Assembly: GCF_001724605.1 (NCBI RefSeq)
Contig: NZ_MEEX01000027.1
Span: 1 to 63,553, forward strand
DNA: 63,553 nucleotides
DNA from: Phenylobacterium sp. SCN 70-31
GTDB lineage: Bacteria; Pseudomonadota; Alphaproteobacteria; Caulobacterales; Caulobacteraceae
Direction: 5' to 3'
In this document: one piece after another, positions 32,086-40,670 of the stretch
Position numbering within the stretch: the first letter of the stretch is position 1
Layout of the letters: each line of letters opens with the position of its first letter
Position numbers and translations under genes: made by a program
Notes under the pieces: model-generated
Database searches by the model: none
What the model was told of the DNA's origin: nothing
What the model saw: only the letters and a program-made list of their open reading frames with translations

Positions 32086-32703
32086 CTAGGTATGCGCGAA
32101 GACATCGGCATCCTCCCAGCCGGCCACGTCCAGCAGGGCGCGATGCGGGAGGAATTCGAAACAGGCGCGGGCCAGGTGGTCGCGACCCTCGCGGGCGAGC
32201 ATGGCGTCCAGGCGGTCGCGGAGGGCGTGAAGGTGCAGGACGTCCGAGGCGGCGTAGGCCACCTGGTCGTCGGACAGCTTGGGCGCGCCCCAGTCGGAAC
32301 TCTGCTGGGCCTTGGAGATGTCCACGCCGATCAGTTCGCGCGTGACGTCCTTCAGGCCGTGGCGGTCGGTGTAGGTGCGGGCCAGCTTCGAGGCGATCTT
32401 GGTGCAGTAGACGGGCGCGGTCACCACGCCCAGATGCAGCCGGAACATGGCGATATCAAAGCGCCCGAAATGGAAGATCTTGGTCACCGCGGGGTCGGTG
32501 AGCAGGCGCTTCAGGTTCGGCGCGTCGTAGGTGGCGCGATCCAGCCTGACCACATGGGCGTCGCCGTCGCCGGCCGAGAGCTGCACGACGCACAGGGGAT
32601 CACGTCCCAGACGCAGCCCCATGGTTTCGGAATCGACGGCCACCGCCGTCGCGCCGGCCAGGGCCTCGGCCGGAAGATCGCCTTCGTGGACGTGGATGGT
32701 CAC
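32086..32703 (-). CDS. rnd: ribonuclease D, short form (DEDDy 3'-5' exonuclease)
   Basis: 205 residues, only the exonuclease domain and no HRDC domains, as is common in this class. The DEDDy residues are visible: Asp24 and Glu26 in AVDSETMGL, Asp in FHFGRFDIAMF, and the final Tyr/Asp pair in VAYAASDVLHL. It trims 3' ends of tRNA and other RNAs. It precedes lptC in an apparent operon and is next to tRNA-Leu. Confidence 0.9.
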   Translation of the reverse strand: MTIHVHEGDLPAEALAGATAVAVDSETMGLRLGRDPLCVVQLSAGDGDAHVVRLDRATYDAPNLKRLLTDPAVTKIFHFGRFDIAMFRLHLGVVTAPVYCTKIASKLARTYTDRHGLKDVTRELIGVDISKAQQSSDWGAPKLSDDQVAYAASDVLHLHALRDRLDAMLAREGRDHLARACFEFLPHRALLDVAGWEDADVFAHT

Positions 32704-32761
32704 TTCGCCAGCAGCTCCGACACGACAACCCCTTAGGGGGAACCCCCGTTTATCGTAGGGG

Positions 32762-32848
<87 letters not shown>

Positions 32849-32999
32849 CCCGTCCGTCGGATCGGGAGGCGGCTACATATGGCGCCGCCCGGTTGCGGTC
32901 AACGGCCCCTGCGCAACGGACCGGCGCGTCACATTGCGATAGGCGGCCGCATCGTTTAATCGGCGGGCTTTCCAGGCTTCAGGGACCGGCCGCGCCGCC

Positions 33000-33977
33000 A
33001 TGCAGAACCTCGTCACCGTCTTCGGCGGCTCCGGCTTCGTGGGGACCCAGGCCGTCCGCTTCCTGGCCAAGGCCGGCTGGCGTATCCGCGTGGCGGTGCG
33101 CAACCCGAACCTGGCCTACCGCATGCGGCTGCTGGGCGACGTGGGCCAGGTGGACATCGTCCAGGCCAACCTGCGCGACCGGCCGTCGCTCCTGCGCGCG
33201 CTGGAGGGCGCGACGGCGGCCGTGAACCTCGTCGGCCTGCTTTACGAGCGGGGCCGGCAGGGCTTCCAGGCGGTCCACGTCATGGGCGCCCGCAACGTCG
33301 CCGAGGCCGCACGCGCGGCGGGCGCGACGCGACTGGTCCAGGTCTCGGCCCTGGGCGCCGATCCCGAGTCGCCTTCGAAGTACGCCCGCACCAAGGCCGA
33401 GGGCGAGGCGGCGGCGCGCGAGATCTTTCCCGGCTTGGTGGTGGCGCGGCCCTCGATCGTGTTCGGCCCCGGCGACGGCTTCTTCGAACGTTTCGCCACC
33501 CTGGCCCAGTTCAGTCCGGCGCTACCTCTGATCGGCGGCGGCGAGACGAAGTTCCAGCCGGTGTTCGTGGGCGACGTCGGCCGGGCCCTGGCGCGCATGG
33601 TCGCCGATTCCGACGCCGAGGGCCGGACCTACGAACTGGGCGGCCCCGGGGTCTTCAGCTTCAAGGCGCTGATGGAGATGATGCTGGCCGAGACGGGCCA
33701 GCGTCGCCTGCTGGTCCCCGTGCCGTGGCCGGCGGCCAGCCTGATCGGCAAGGCCGGCGATCTGGTGGCCGGGATCGTCCCCCCGCCGCTCACGGCCGAT
33801 CAGGTCGAGAGCCTGAAGGCCGACAATGTGGCGAGCGGCCGCCATCCGGGCCTTGCGGACCTGGGCGTCGCGCCCACCACCCTGGAGGCGGTTCTGCCGA
33901 CCTACCTCTATCGCTATCGCAAGGGCGGCCAGTACGCCGACCAGGACGCTCGCGAACTCGAGGCCGGCCGGGCCTGA
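33000..33977 (+). CDS. NAD(P)-binding protein of the complex I NDUFA9-like family
   Basis: 325 residues, an extended/atypical SDR. It starts MQNLVTVFGGSGFVG with the GxxGxxG dinucleotide motif (about 9-15). VQVSALGADPESPSKYARTKAEGE carries a YxxxK-like pair, and VVARPSIVFGPGDGFFERFATLAQ is typical of the NDUFA9/YfcH-like class. It is related to the 39-kDa accessory subunit of respiratory complex I, but the window has no nuo genes, so a role in complex I is an assumption from family. Stand-alone between tRNA-Leu and the satellite locus. Confidence 0.85.
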   Translation: MQNLVTVFGGSGFVGTQAVRFLAKAGWRIRVAVRNPNLAYRMRLLGDVGQVDIVQANLRDRPSLLRALEGATAAVNLVGLLYERGRQGFQAVHVMGARNVAEAARAAGATRLVQVSALGADPESPSKYARTKAEGEAAAREIFPGLVVARPSIVFGPGDGFFERFATLAQFSPALPLIGGGETKFQPVFVGDVGRALARMVADSDAEGRTYELGGPGVFSFKALMEMMLAETGQRRLLVPVPWPAASLIGKAGDLVAGIVPPPLTADQVESLKADNVASGRHPGLADLGVAPTTLEAVLPTYLYRYRKGGQYADQDARELEAGRA

Positions 33978-33994
33978 CAGATCCGTCGGCCCGA

Positions 33995-34603
33995 TCAGTC
34001 GGGGCGATCAGTCGGGGCGACCGTGCCGCAAGCCAGGCGGCGCACGACGGGCGGAACCCCCAGCGTGCGGTCCCGCACCACCGTCGGTGCGGGTTGATAG
34101 ATGCGGAACGACAGGGCGATCCTTCCCGGCCCCGGCCCCAAGGCCAGGGGATTGGGACCCTCCCGACCTTGGGCGGACAAGGTCATGGTCCAGCCGCCGT
34201 CCGGCTCCCGCCCGATGTCCGTCGACGACCACGAGTACCTGTCGTTCGGATTGGCGATGTAGAAGCCGCCGCGATAGGCCGTCAGGCTCCACCAGCGGCC
34301 CGGCGGATCCCGTCCCTCGACCGAATAGACGCAGTCGCCAGTCAGCGGCCGCCCTTCGGCGTCGCTGCGGGCGGTGTAGTAGATCGCCTCGGACGGGGGC
34401 AGGCCCCAGATCCCGAAAAGGGCCACCCGGGCGCGGGCGTAGGGATCCTGCCGCGCCCCGCCGATGTCGGCCACGGTGGTCCAGCCCCCGATCTCCCGCT
34501 CGCCGGGAAACAGGGGGCCGACCGTAAGCCAGAAGGCGCCGAAGCCGGCCCCTGCCCCCAGGATGGTCCCGGCGGCGATGGCGATGAGGGTCCGCGACCT
34601 CAT
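33995..34603 (-). CDS. DUF1214 domain protein (second copy)
   Basis: 202 residues with an N-terminal anchor helix (LIAIAAGTILGAGAGFGAFWL, about 5-25) and a DUF1214 domain: YTARSDAEGRPLTGDCVYSVEGRDPPGRWWSLTAYRGGFYIANPNDRYSW and ALSFRIYQPAPTVV...PPVVRRLACG. Paralogue of 16365-16952, with the same ALW/GLPPSEAIYY-like lead-in. Its ATG overlaps the DUF1254 stop as ATGA. Here DUF1254 comes first and DUF1214 second, the reverse of the other locus. Function unknown. Confidence 0.8.
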   Translation of the reverse strand: MRSRTLIAIAAGTILGAGAGFGAFWLTVGPLFPGEREIGGWTTVADIGGARQDPYARARVALFGIWGLPPSEAIYYTARSDAEGRPLTGDCVYSVEGRDPPGRWWSLTAYRGGFYIANPNDRYSWSSTDIGREPDGGWTMTLSAQGREGPNPLALGPGPGRIALSFRIYQPAPTVVRDRTLGVPPVVRRLACGTVAPTDRPD

Positions 34604-35136
34604 GCCGCCGGCTCCAGGACCAGGGCGCGTCGCGCGGGATCCAGCGCCTCAACATAGGCGGCGTCGGTGCGGTCGCGCATGAAACAGCGGATCAGCAGCA
34701 CGGCGACGCGCGACGGCGACGGAACGTCCTGGGCGTCCGAAACGGGCGACTGTCCGGCGTGTCGGAAGCCTATCCGGACATGACCCTCGGGATAGTCCCG
34801 GTCCGACGCGATGAAGACGGTCCGGGTGTCGTGGGCGAAGAGCGAGGCCGACCAGTAGACGCAGGCCTTCGGCAGGGGCCCTTCCAGCACCAGAGGCCCT
34901 TTCGACAGGTCCAGATAGGCCCGGCTCGTGAGGCTGTCCGGGTTGGCAAGGGGAACGCTGGTGGTCCCGGCGCGGGGCGGCGGGCTGTGCTGGAGCCGGT
35001 TCCAGACGGCGCCGCGGGCGAGACCGGCCTCGATCTGGCGGTCGGTGGCCCACCGCGGCGCCGCCCACAGAAGCCCTGCGTGGACCAGCAGCCCCACCAC
35101 CACGGCGGTGGCCAGAAAGACGACGACTGTCCGCAT
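34600..35136 (-). CDS. DUF1254 domain protein (second copy)
   Basis: 178 residues from ATG 35136 (MRTVVVFLATAVVVGLLVH); an upstream in-frame start would read through an operator and is rejected. An anchor helix (about 3-25) is followed by DUF1254-type sequence: RAYLDLSKGPLVLEGPLPKACVYWSASLFAHDTRTVFIASDRDY. Paralogue of 16943-17494. It lies divergent from the RTX-tailed hydrolase, with the operators at 35168 (32 bp upstream) and 35248 in between. Confidence 0.8.
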   Translation of the reverse strand: MRTVVVFLATAVVVGLLVHAGLLWAAPRWATDRQIEAGLARGAVWNRLQHSPPPRAGTTSVPLANPDSLTSRAYLDLSKGPLVLEGPLPKACVYWSASLFAHDTRTVFIASDRDYPEGHVRIGFRHAGQSPVSDAQDVPSPSRVAVLLIRCFMRDRTDAAYVEALDPARRALVLEPAA

Positions 35137-35167
35137 GTTCCCCGCCAAAGCCCGGCCGGCGATACGA

Positions 35168-35185
35168 TTACCGACCGGCCGGTTG
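35168..35185. promoter_or_regulatory. TetR-type operator, copy 6 (TTACCGACCGGCCGGTTG)
   Basis: ACCG and CGGT half-sites with 6-bp spacing. It lies 32-49 bp before the DUF1254 gene start, over 20 kb from the two tetR genes that carry the same motif in their own intergenic regions. Confidence 0.65.
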
Positions 35186-35247
35186 GTCGTCAACCGGCCT
35201 GGGCAGACGCAGCGTGCGCTCACTCGAAACACAACCTATGGACTCAA

Positions 35248-35265
35248 TTACCGATCGGTCGGTAA
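35248..35265. promoter_or_regulatory. TetR-type operator, copy 7 (TTACCGATCGGTCGGTAA), best copy
   Basis: The most symmetric copy: TTACCG-ATCGGT-CGGTAA. It lies 48-65 bp before the RTX-tailed hydrolase start, which has a strong GGAGG ribosome site. Confidence 0.7.
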
Positions 35266-35312
35266 GTTTTACGTCGCGCACGGCGAACCGCCGGCGCGAT
35301 GGAGGAAAGCCC

Positions 35313-36818
35313 ATGATCTCGCAGACCTATGACGGCGCGACGGACAACAGCTGGGACGCCGACCAGTTCACCCACGGGGCCAGCCGCACCGGCGTGCTCG
35401 AAGACTACAAGTTCGACGTTTACGCACCCGACACGCCCGGCACGTACAAGGTGATCGTCTTCAGTCACGGCAACGGCGGCAACGGCGGGGCGCCCGAGGA
35501 CTTCGCCGCCGAATGGACCGCGCGCGGCTATATCGTGATCGCGCCCTATCATGCCGACTCCGGGCAGGGGAACTACACGCAGACGGATGTCGCGACGCTC
35601 ATGAACACGCCGGGCCTGCCGGACGACGCCGAGATCATGAAGTTCCGCGTAGACGACCTCCGCATCGCCCTGGACATCGCGACGGCCTACGCGCCCACGG
35701 CGCAGGGCGGCGGTGGCGGCGTCTTCGTCATCGGCGGCGGCAGCTATCAGTTCGACATTTCCGAGCCGGTGGTCGCCGGCCACAGCCGCGGGTCCAACAC
35801 TGCGACGATCGCAGGCGGGGGCAATCCGACCTATTCGACCGGCCTGTTCTCCACGACGACCTACACGAACTGGGATGATCCCCGCTTCGTCGCCCTCATG
35901 ACGTTCAGCGGCGGCGGCCCGACGACGACCGATATCTTTTCCGACGGCGCCGCCTTCGCCGACATCGCCATCCCGTGGCTCCGGGTCACGGGCAGCCTCG
36001 ATGTAGTGGACACGTTCGACGACGTGGGCGACCGGCTCGAACCGCTGTTCGCCGGGACCGCTTCGGATACGCACTCCGTGCTGGTCCGCGGAGCCACGCA
36101 CGCCACCATCAAGGACCCGGGCGCGACGGCGCCGCCCACCGGCTCGCCTGACGCGGCCGCGCACTTTGCGGAGTCGGTCGCCGCATCGAACGCCTTCCTG
36201 GACTACTATGTCGACGGCGTCGGCAGCGGCCTGACCGCTCTCCAGGCGGTCGAAGTACAGGCGGCCCAGATCCTCACGACAGGCGCCGATTCCTTCAGCG
36301 GCGGCTCGGGCGACGAGATCCGCTTCGGTCGCGCAGGCCAGGATGTTCTCAGCGGCGGCGGCGGGAACGACGAACTGTATGGGGGAGAGGATCGGGACAC
36401 CCTGTCGGGCGGAGACGGCGACGATGTGCTGAGCGGCGGGCCGGGGCGGGACAGGCTGACCGGCGGCGACGGGGCCGACACGCTCTCGGGCGGCAAGGCC
36501 AACGACGTCTTCGTCTACACGTCCACCAGCGAAAGCCCCTCGGGCGGTGGGATCGACGTGATCCTCGACTTCGACGACGCCGGGGACGACCAGGTCGACC
36601 TTTCGGCCATCGACGCCGACGTGACCACGGCAGGGAACCAGGCCTTCACCTGGCGGGGGACCGGCGCGTTCACCGGTCCGGGCCAGGCGCGGGTGGAGGC
36701 GGACGGCGCCGACGTGCTGCTGCATCTGAACACCGATGCCGACCTCGATCCCGAGATGACCATCCGGTTCATCCTGACCACGACAGCCTCGATGACGTCG
36801 GGCGACTTCTTGCTCTGA
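35313..36818 (+). CDS. alpha/beta hydrolase with RTX (haemolysin-type calcium-binding) tail
   Basis: 501 residues from ATG 35313 (GGAGG seven bases upstream). The N-terminal alpha/beta hydrolase domain, related to the dienelactone-hydrolase/chlorophyllase-like group, has VIVFSHGNGGNGG (about 47-59) and nucleophile elbow GHSRG with Ser158. Asp230 and His263 (VRGATHATI) are candidate triad members. After about residue 325 come RTX nonapeptides (GGGGNDELYGG, GGDGDDVLSGG, GGDGADTLSGG), then a C-terminal secretion-signal-like region (VFVYTSTSES, FDDAGDDQVDLSAID). There is no N-terminal signal peptide, so export by a type I system is expected; no such system is in the window. Divergent from the DUF1254/DUF1214 pair under shared operators. 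Confidence 0.85.
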   Translation: MISQTYDGATDNSWDADQFTHGASRTGVLEDYKFDVYAPDTPGTYKVIVFSHGNGGNGGAPEDFAAEWTARGYIVIAPYHADSGQGNYTQTDVATLMNTPGLPDDAEIMKFRVDDLRIALDIATAYAPTAQGGGGGVFVIGGGSYQFDISEPVVAGHSRGSNTATIAGGGNPTYSTGLFSTTTYTNWDDPRFVALMTFSGGGPTTTDIFSDGAAFADIAIPWLRVTGSLDVVDTFDDVGDRLEPLFAGTASDTHSVLVRGATHATIKDPGATAPPTGSPDAAAHFAESVAASNAFLDYYVDGVGSGLTALQAVEVQAAQILTTGADSFSGGSGDEIRFGRAGQDVLSGGGGNDELYGGEDRDTLSGGDGDDVLSGGPGRDRLTGGDGADTLSGGKANDVFVYTSTSESPSGGGIDVILDFDDAGDDQVDLSAIDADVTTAGNQAFTWRGTGAFTGPGQARVEADGADVLLHLNTDADLDPEMTIRFILTTTASMTSGDFLL

Positions 36819-36850
36819 GCCGAGCGCGGCGCGGGCGCCCGCGCGCCCGC

Positions 36851-36886
36851 GCCGTCAGCCCAGAATCGGCCGTCAGCCCAGCATCG
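36851..36886. repeat. 18-bp tandem duplication at the uppP 3' end
   Basis: Two adjacent 18-bp units, 36851-36868 and 36869-36886, identical except one base, cover the uppP stop region (CGTCAGCCCAG repeated). They follow a GC-only hairpin (36828-36853) between the convergent RTX hydrolase and uppP genes. Confidence 0.7.
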
Positions 36887-37673
36887 TCAGGCCGATCAGG
36901 CCCAGGACGCCCACCACGATCCGCCAGATGGCGAAGGGCGTGAAGCCGTGGCGGGCCACGAAATCCAGCACGCGCCGGACCGTGAAGACCGCGGCCACCA
37001 GGGCGCACACGAAGCCCAGGGCGATGATTCCGGCGTCGTCCCAGCTCATGTTCTCGTAGTTCTTGACCAGATCGACGGTGAAGGCGCCCGCCATGGTGGG
37101 CATGGCGAGGAAGAACGAGAACTCGGCCGCGGCCCGCTTCTCGCAGCGCAGCAGCAGCGCCCCGGCGACGGTGGCGCCCGAGCGCGACACGCCCGGGATC
37201 ATGGCCAGACACTGGAAGAAGCCGATGGCCAGCGAGGTCTTCAGCGGGAACGCCGCCGCGTCGGTATGCTCGGGCGGCTTCTTGATGCGGTCGACCGCCA
37301 GGAGCGCGAACCCGCCGACGATCAGGCTGACGCAGATCAGCACCGGGGTCTCGAACAGCACGCCCTTGATGAAGTCGTGCGCCAGGACCCCGATGAAGGC
37401 CGCGGGCAGGAAGGCGATCAGGATCGAGGCCACGAACCGTCGGGCGGCCGGGTCGTCGTGGAGATGGGTCGCCACGTTCCAGAGCCTGGCGAAATAGACC
37501 GAGATCACCGCCAGGACCGCCCCGAGCTGGATCATCACCTCGAAGGTATGGCCCGTGGATTCGAAGCCCAGGAAGTGGCCCAGCAGCAGCAGGTGGCCAG
37601 TGGACGAGACCGGGATGAACTCGGTCAGCCCCTCGACGATCCCCAGGATGATGGCGTTGACCCAGTCCGGCAC
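36873..37673 (-). CDS. uppP: undecaprenyl-diphosphate phosphatase
   Basis: Recycles the lipid carrier for peptidoglycan and other envelope polymers by removing a phosphate from undecaprenyl diphosphate. I choose GTG 37673 (VPDWVNAIILGIVEGLTEF), giving 266 residues, the family norm; a GTG at 37742 would add 23 residues with no ribosome site. Motif EGLTEFIPVSSTGHLLLLGHFLGF (about 13-36), IPGVSRSGATVAGALLL with the catalytic PGxSRSG (about 162-178), and about eight membrane helices. Confidence 0.92.
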   Translation of the reverse strand: MPDWVNAIILGIVEGLTEFIPVSSTGHLLLLGHFLGFESTGHTFEVMIQLGAVLAVISVYFARLWNVATHLHDDPAARRFVASILIAFLPAAFIGVLAHDFIKGVLFETPVLICVSLIVGGFALLAVDRIKKPPEHTDAAAFPLKTSLAIGFFQCLAMIPGVSRSGATVAGALLLRCEKRAAAEFSFFLAMPTMAGAFTVDLVKNYENMSWDDAGIIALGFVCALVAAVFTVRRVLDFVARHGFTPFAIWRIVVGVLGLIGLTMLG

Positions 37674-37754
37674 GACCGCGCGCTCCAGTTCGACGAATGC
37701 AGGGGGACGAGAGGCGCGCACTAACGTGAAGAAGCCGTTCACTACAAGGCGGGT

Positions 37755-38918
37755 TCAGGCGCGCTCGGGCTCGGGTCCGACGTAGCGGGCGCGGGGGCGG
37801 ATGAGCCCGGCGCTCTGGCCCTGCTCGATGGCGTGCGCGATCCAGCCGGCGCAGCGGGCGACCGCGAAGAGGGCGAACGGCGCGTCGCTGGGCAGGCCCA
37901 GGTGCTCGCAGGCGGCCACCAGGGCGAAGTCGACGTTTGGGGCCAGGCCCGCGACGGCGCGCGTCGTCTCGGCCAGCCGGGCGAGGCCGGGCGGCGGCGC
38001 GAAACGGTCGAGCAGGGCCGCCGCACGCGGATCGCCGTCGGGATAGAGGTTGTGGCCGAAGCCCGGCAAGGCGCGCTCGTCCTGCAGACGCGCGGCGACG
38101 GCGGCGCGAGGCCCCGCCTCGGCCGCCTCGGCGGCGAAGCGGCGCACGGCGTTGGTGGCGCCCCCATGTCGCGGCCCGGACAGGGTCGAGAGGCCCGCCA
38201 GCGCCGCGGCCGACAGGGATGCGCCCGTGGACGCCGCCACGCGGGCGGCGAAGGCCGAGGCGTTCAGCTCGTGGTCGGCCACCAGCACCAGGATGCGCCG
38301 GATCAGGTCGGCGCCCGCGCCGCCCGGCCCCTGCCCCCAGGCCAACGCCAGCCGGTTGTGGATCGCCCCGCCCATCACCTCGCCCGCCACCGCGTCGGCC
38401 AGGACGTCCATCAAGGTGGCCGCCTCGACCGCCAGCGCCAGGGGCGCTCGGCCCACGGCCGGCGGGTCGGCGGCCGCGCGCTTGGCCAGAGCCAGGTAGG
38501 CGCGGGTCGCCATGTCGCCGGCGACGGGCGGCGCGGGCCGTTCGGTGCGTTTCAGCGCCGCGCCGTGGCCGCCCCGCAGCAGTCGCGCCACCGCCTCCAG
38601 GGTCTCGGTCTCGGCCAGGCGGATGGCGTCGCGGCCGCGGTAATAGAGCCGTCCGCCCTGGACGGTGGTGATCTCGGAGGCCAGCACCGGCTCGCCCCAG
38701 GCGATGGCGCCGGCGGCCACGTCCGACAGCTTGCGGCTGCGCGACTTCCGTTCCGCCAGCGCGTCGATGTCGGCGGCGCGATACAGGCTCCGGCGCGGGT
38801 CCTGCGGATCGGGGCGCACGGCCACCCGGCCGCGGCTGACATAGGCGTAGAGCGTCTGCGGGCGGACGCCCAGGCGGTCGCGGGCGTCTTCGGCGGCGAT
38901 CCAATCAGGAGACGACAT
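37755..38918 (-). CDS. citrate synthase family protein fused to an N-terminal HTH domain
   Basis: 387 residues. Residues 1-60 form an excisionase/MerR-like helix-turn-helix (DWIAAEDARDRLGVRPQTLYAYVSRGRVAV...LYRAADIDALAERK). The rest is a citrate synthase domain (about 65-380) with candidate catalytic His251 (GPRHGGATN), His289 (GFGHNLYP) and Asp330 (PNVDFALVA). It is shorter than housekeeping citrate synthase and could be a 2-methylcitrate-synthase-like enzyme or a metabolite-sensing regulator. It is divergent from another citrate synthase homologue, with a tandem AT-rich repeat starting two bases upstream of its ATG (38920-38937), a plausible target for its own HTH (inference). Confidence 0.85.
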   Translation of the reverse strand: MSSPDWIAAEDARDRLGVRPQTLYAYVSRGRVAVRPDPQDPRRSLYRAADIDALAERKSRSRKLSDVAAGAIAWGEPVLASEITTVQGGRLYYRGRDAIRLAETETLEAVARLLRGGHGAALKRTERPAPPVAGDMATRAYLALAKRAAADPPAVGRAPLALAVEAATLMDVLADAVAGEVMGGAIHNRLALAWGQGPGGAGADLIRRILVLVADHELNASAFAARVAASTGASLSAAALAGLSTLSGPRHGGATNAVRRFAAEAAEAGPRAAVAARLQDERALPGFGHNLYPDGDPRAAALLDRFAPPPGLARLAETTRAVAGLAPNVDFALVAACEHLGLPSDAPFALFAVARCAGWIAHAIEQGQSAGLIRPRARYVGPEPERA

Positions 38919-38919
38919 T

Positions 38920-38937
38920 TATATTGATTATATTGAT
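38920..38937. promoter_or_regulatory. tandem TATATTGAT repeat in the divergent citrate-synthase promoter
   Basis: Two exact adjacent copies of TATATTGAT, with a partial third (AGATTGAC) after them, in an AT-rich patch standing out from the surrounding GC. It overlaps the leader of the HTH-citrate synthase gene and lies 62 bp before the other one. Likely promoter and/or operator. Confidence 0.5.
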
Positions 38938-38999
38938 CAAGATTGACCCACAGAGCTTGGGCGCATTCTCTCCGGCGTACAAGAGAGAAGGAGATCGCC

Positions 39000-40082
39000 A
39001 TGACCGCAGCTTCCGACGGCCTGGAAGGCGTCGTCGCCGCCGCGACCGTTCTGAGCGAGGTGGACGGCGCGGCCGGACGCCTGATCGTGCGGGGTCGCTC
39101 GCTGGACGAACTGGCCGGGCGCACCACGTTCGAGCAGATGATCGGCCTGCTGTTCGACGGCTTCTACGCCGACCTGCCCGCCGACATTCCGGCGGCCCTG
39201 GGCCAGGCGCGGGCCGAGGTGTTCGCCGAGGTGGCGGCGCTGGACACCGGCCTTCTCGACCGGACGCCGGTCGAGGCGATGCGGGCGCTGACCGCACGAC
39301 TGGCCGACGGCGACGACGCCGCCACGGCCTTCCGCCTGATCGCCGCGCCGGCCGTCTTCACCGCCGCGGTGGTGCGGGGACAGGCCGGCCTGGCGCCCGT
39401 GGCGCCCGACCCCGCGCTGCGCCACGCCGCCGACACCCTACGGATGCTGCGGGGCGCGCCGGCCAGCCCGGCCGAGGCCGATGCGCTGGACACCTACCTC
39501 GTCACGGTGGCCGACCACGGCCTGAACGCCTCGACCTTCGCCGCGCGGGTGGTGGCCTCGACGCGGGCCGGCCTCACCTCGGCGGTGCTGGCCGGGATCA
39601 GCGCGCTGAAGGGGCCGCTGCACGGCGGCGCGCCGGGGCCGATCATCGAGATGCTGGACGAGATCGGCGAGCCTTCGAACGCCCGCGCCTGGATCGAGGC
39701 GGCGCTGGCGCGCGGCGACCGGCTGATGGGTTTCGGCCATCGCATCTACAAGGTCCGCGATCCCCGCGCCGATGCGCTCAAGACCGCCGTGCGCTGGCTC
39801 GACGCCCGCCAGGGCCGCCTGGAGTTCGCCGAGGCGGTGGAAGCGGCCGCGTTGCAGATCCTGCGCGAGCACAAGCCGGAGCGGTCGCTGCAGACCAACG
39901 TCGAGTTCTACACGGCGCTGCTGCTCGAGGCGCTGGACTTCCCGCCCCCGGCCTTCACCTGCGTCTTCGCCATGGGCCGCGTCGCCGGGTGGCTGGCCCA
40001 CGCGCGGGAGCAGCTCGCGGGCGGTCGCCTGATCCGTCCGGCCAGCGTCTACGTCGGCCCCCTGCCCCGTCAGGCGGCTTAG
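39000..40082 (+). CDS. citrate / 2-methylcitrate synthase family protein
   Basis: 360 residues from ATG 39000 (AAGGAG upstream). A single citrate synthase domain with His208 (KGPLHGGAP) and His247 (MGFGHRIYK) at the usual catalytic positions. The third catalytic residue, normally Asp in NVDF, is Glu302 (TNVEFYTAL), a variant also found in some citrate synthase paralogues. It condenses an acyl-CoA with oxaloacetate; acetyl- versus propionyl-CoA cannot be decided here. Divergent partner of the HTH-fused paralogue. Its stop overlaps the stop of the convergent L,D-transpeptidase gene. Confidence 0.88.
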   Translation: MTAASDGLEGVVAAATVLSEVDGAAGRLIVRGRSLDELAGRTTFEQMIGLLFDGFYADLPADIPAALGQARAEVFAEVAALDTGLLDRTPVEAMRALTARLADGDDAATAFRLIAAPAVFTAAVVRGQAGLAPVAPDPALRHAADTLRMLRGAPASPAEADALDTYLVTVADHGLNASTFAARVVASTRAGLTSAVLAGISALKGPLHGGAPGPIIEMLDEIGEPSNARAWIEAALARGDRLMGFGHRIYKVRDPRADALKTAVRWLDARQGRLEFAEAVEAAALQILREHKPERSLQTNVEFYTALLLEALDFPPPAFTCVFAMGRVAGWLAHAREQLAGGRLIRPASVYVGPLPRQAA

Positions 40083-40603
40083 CGGACTTCGGGGCGGACG
40101 TCGGGCCGGATCTCGACCGCCTCGCCGGACTGGGCCTTTTCCAGGAGGTCCTCCAGGTCGGGGCGGGCGACCGCCACGCAGCCTTCGGTGGGCGGATATC
40201 CCGGGCGCGCGATGTGGAGGAAGATGGCCGAGCCCATCCCCGGAACCGGCGGGTCGTCGTTGTGCCCCAGGACGACGACGATATCGTAGACCCCGTCCTC
40301 GCGCCACAGGCGCTCGGCGCTGGCCGGATAGGGCAGCTTCACATGGCGATTGTAGGCCGGGTCGGCCGGGTCGTCGCACCAGCCGTCGTCCTCGGCCATC
40401 GCGTGGACCCGGATCTCGGTGGCCGGCGGCGGACCCCGGTCGGGCCGGTACCACACCTCGCGGATCGGCCAGACTCCGGCCGGCGACGCCCCGTCGCCCT
40501 CGCGCTTGGCCGCCGCAGGAACCACGCCCGCCGGCCCCAGCGCACAGCGCGCCAAGCGGCCGTCGATGTCCAGCCAACCGTCCGCCGTGGCCACGAAGTT
40601 CAT
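40079..40603 (-). CDS. L,D-transpeptidase (YkuD) family protein
   Basis: About 174 residues from ATG 40603 (AAGG six bases upstream); a longer frame starting at 40672 would overlap the divergent response-regulator start. The YkuD-type core ends in IFLHIARPGYPPTEGCVAV, with the conserved His and the catalytic Cys of the GC motif. PAGVWPIREVWYRPDRG and HVKLPYPASAERLWREDGVYDIVVVLGHND match the subfamily with L,D-transpeptidase catalytic domains. No signal peptide is visible with this start, which is odd for a cell-wall enzyme. It may act on peptidoglycan cross-links. Confidence 0.82.
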   Translation of the reverse strand: MNFVATADGWLDIDGRLARCALGPAGVVPAAAKREGDGASPAGVWPIREVWYRPDRGPPPATEIRVHAMAEDDGWCDDPADPAYNRHVKLPYPASAERLWREDGVYDIVVVLGHNDDPPVPGMGSAIFLHIARPGYPPTEGCVAVARPDLEDLLEKAQSGEAVEIRPDVRPEVR

Positions 40604-40670
40604 CGGAACCTTCGCCGCATCTGGGCGATTCCCTTGCCGCATCACGTCTTCATGGTGTTTGTTGCCCCGC

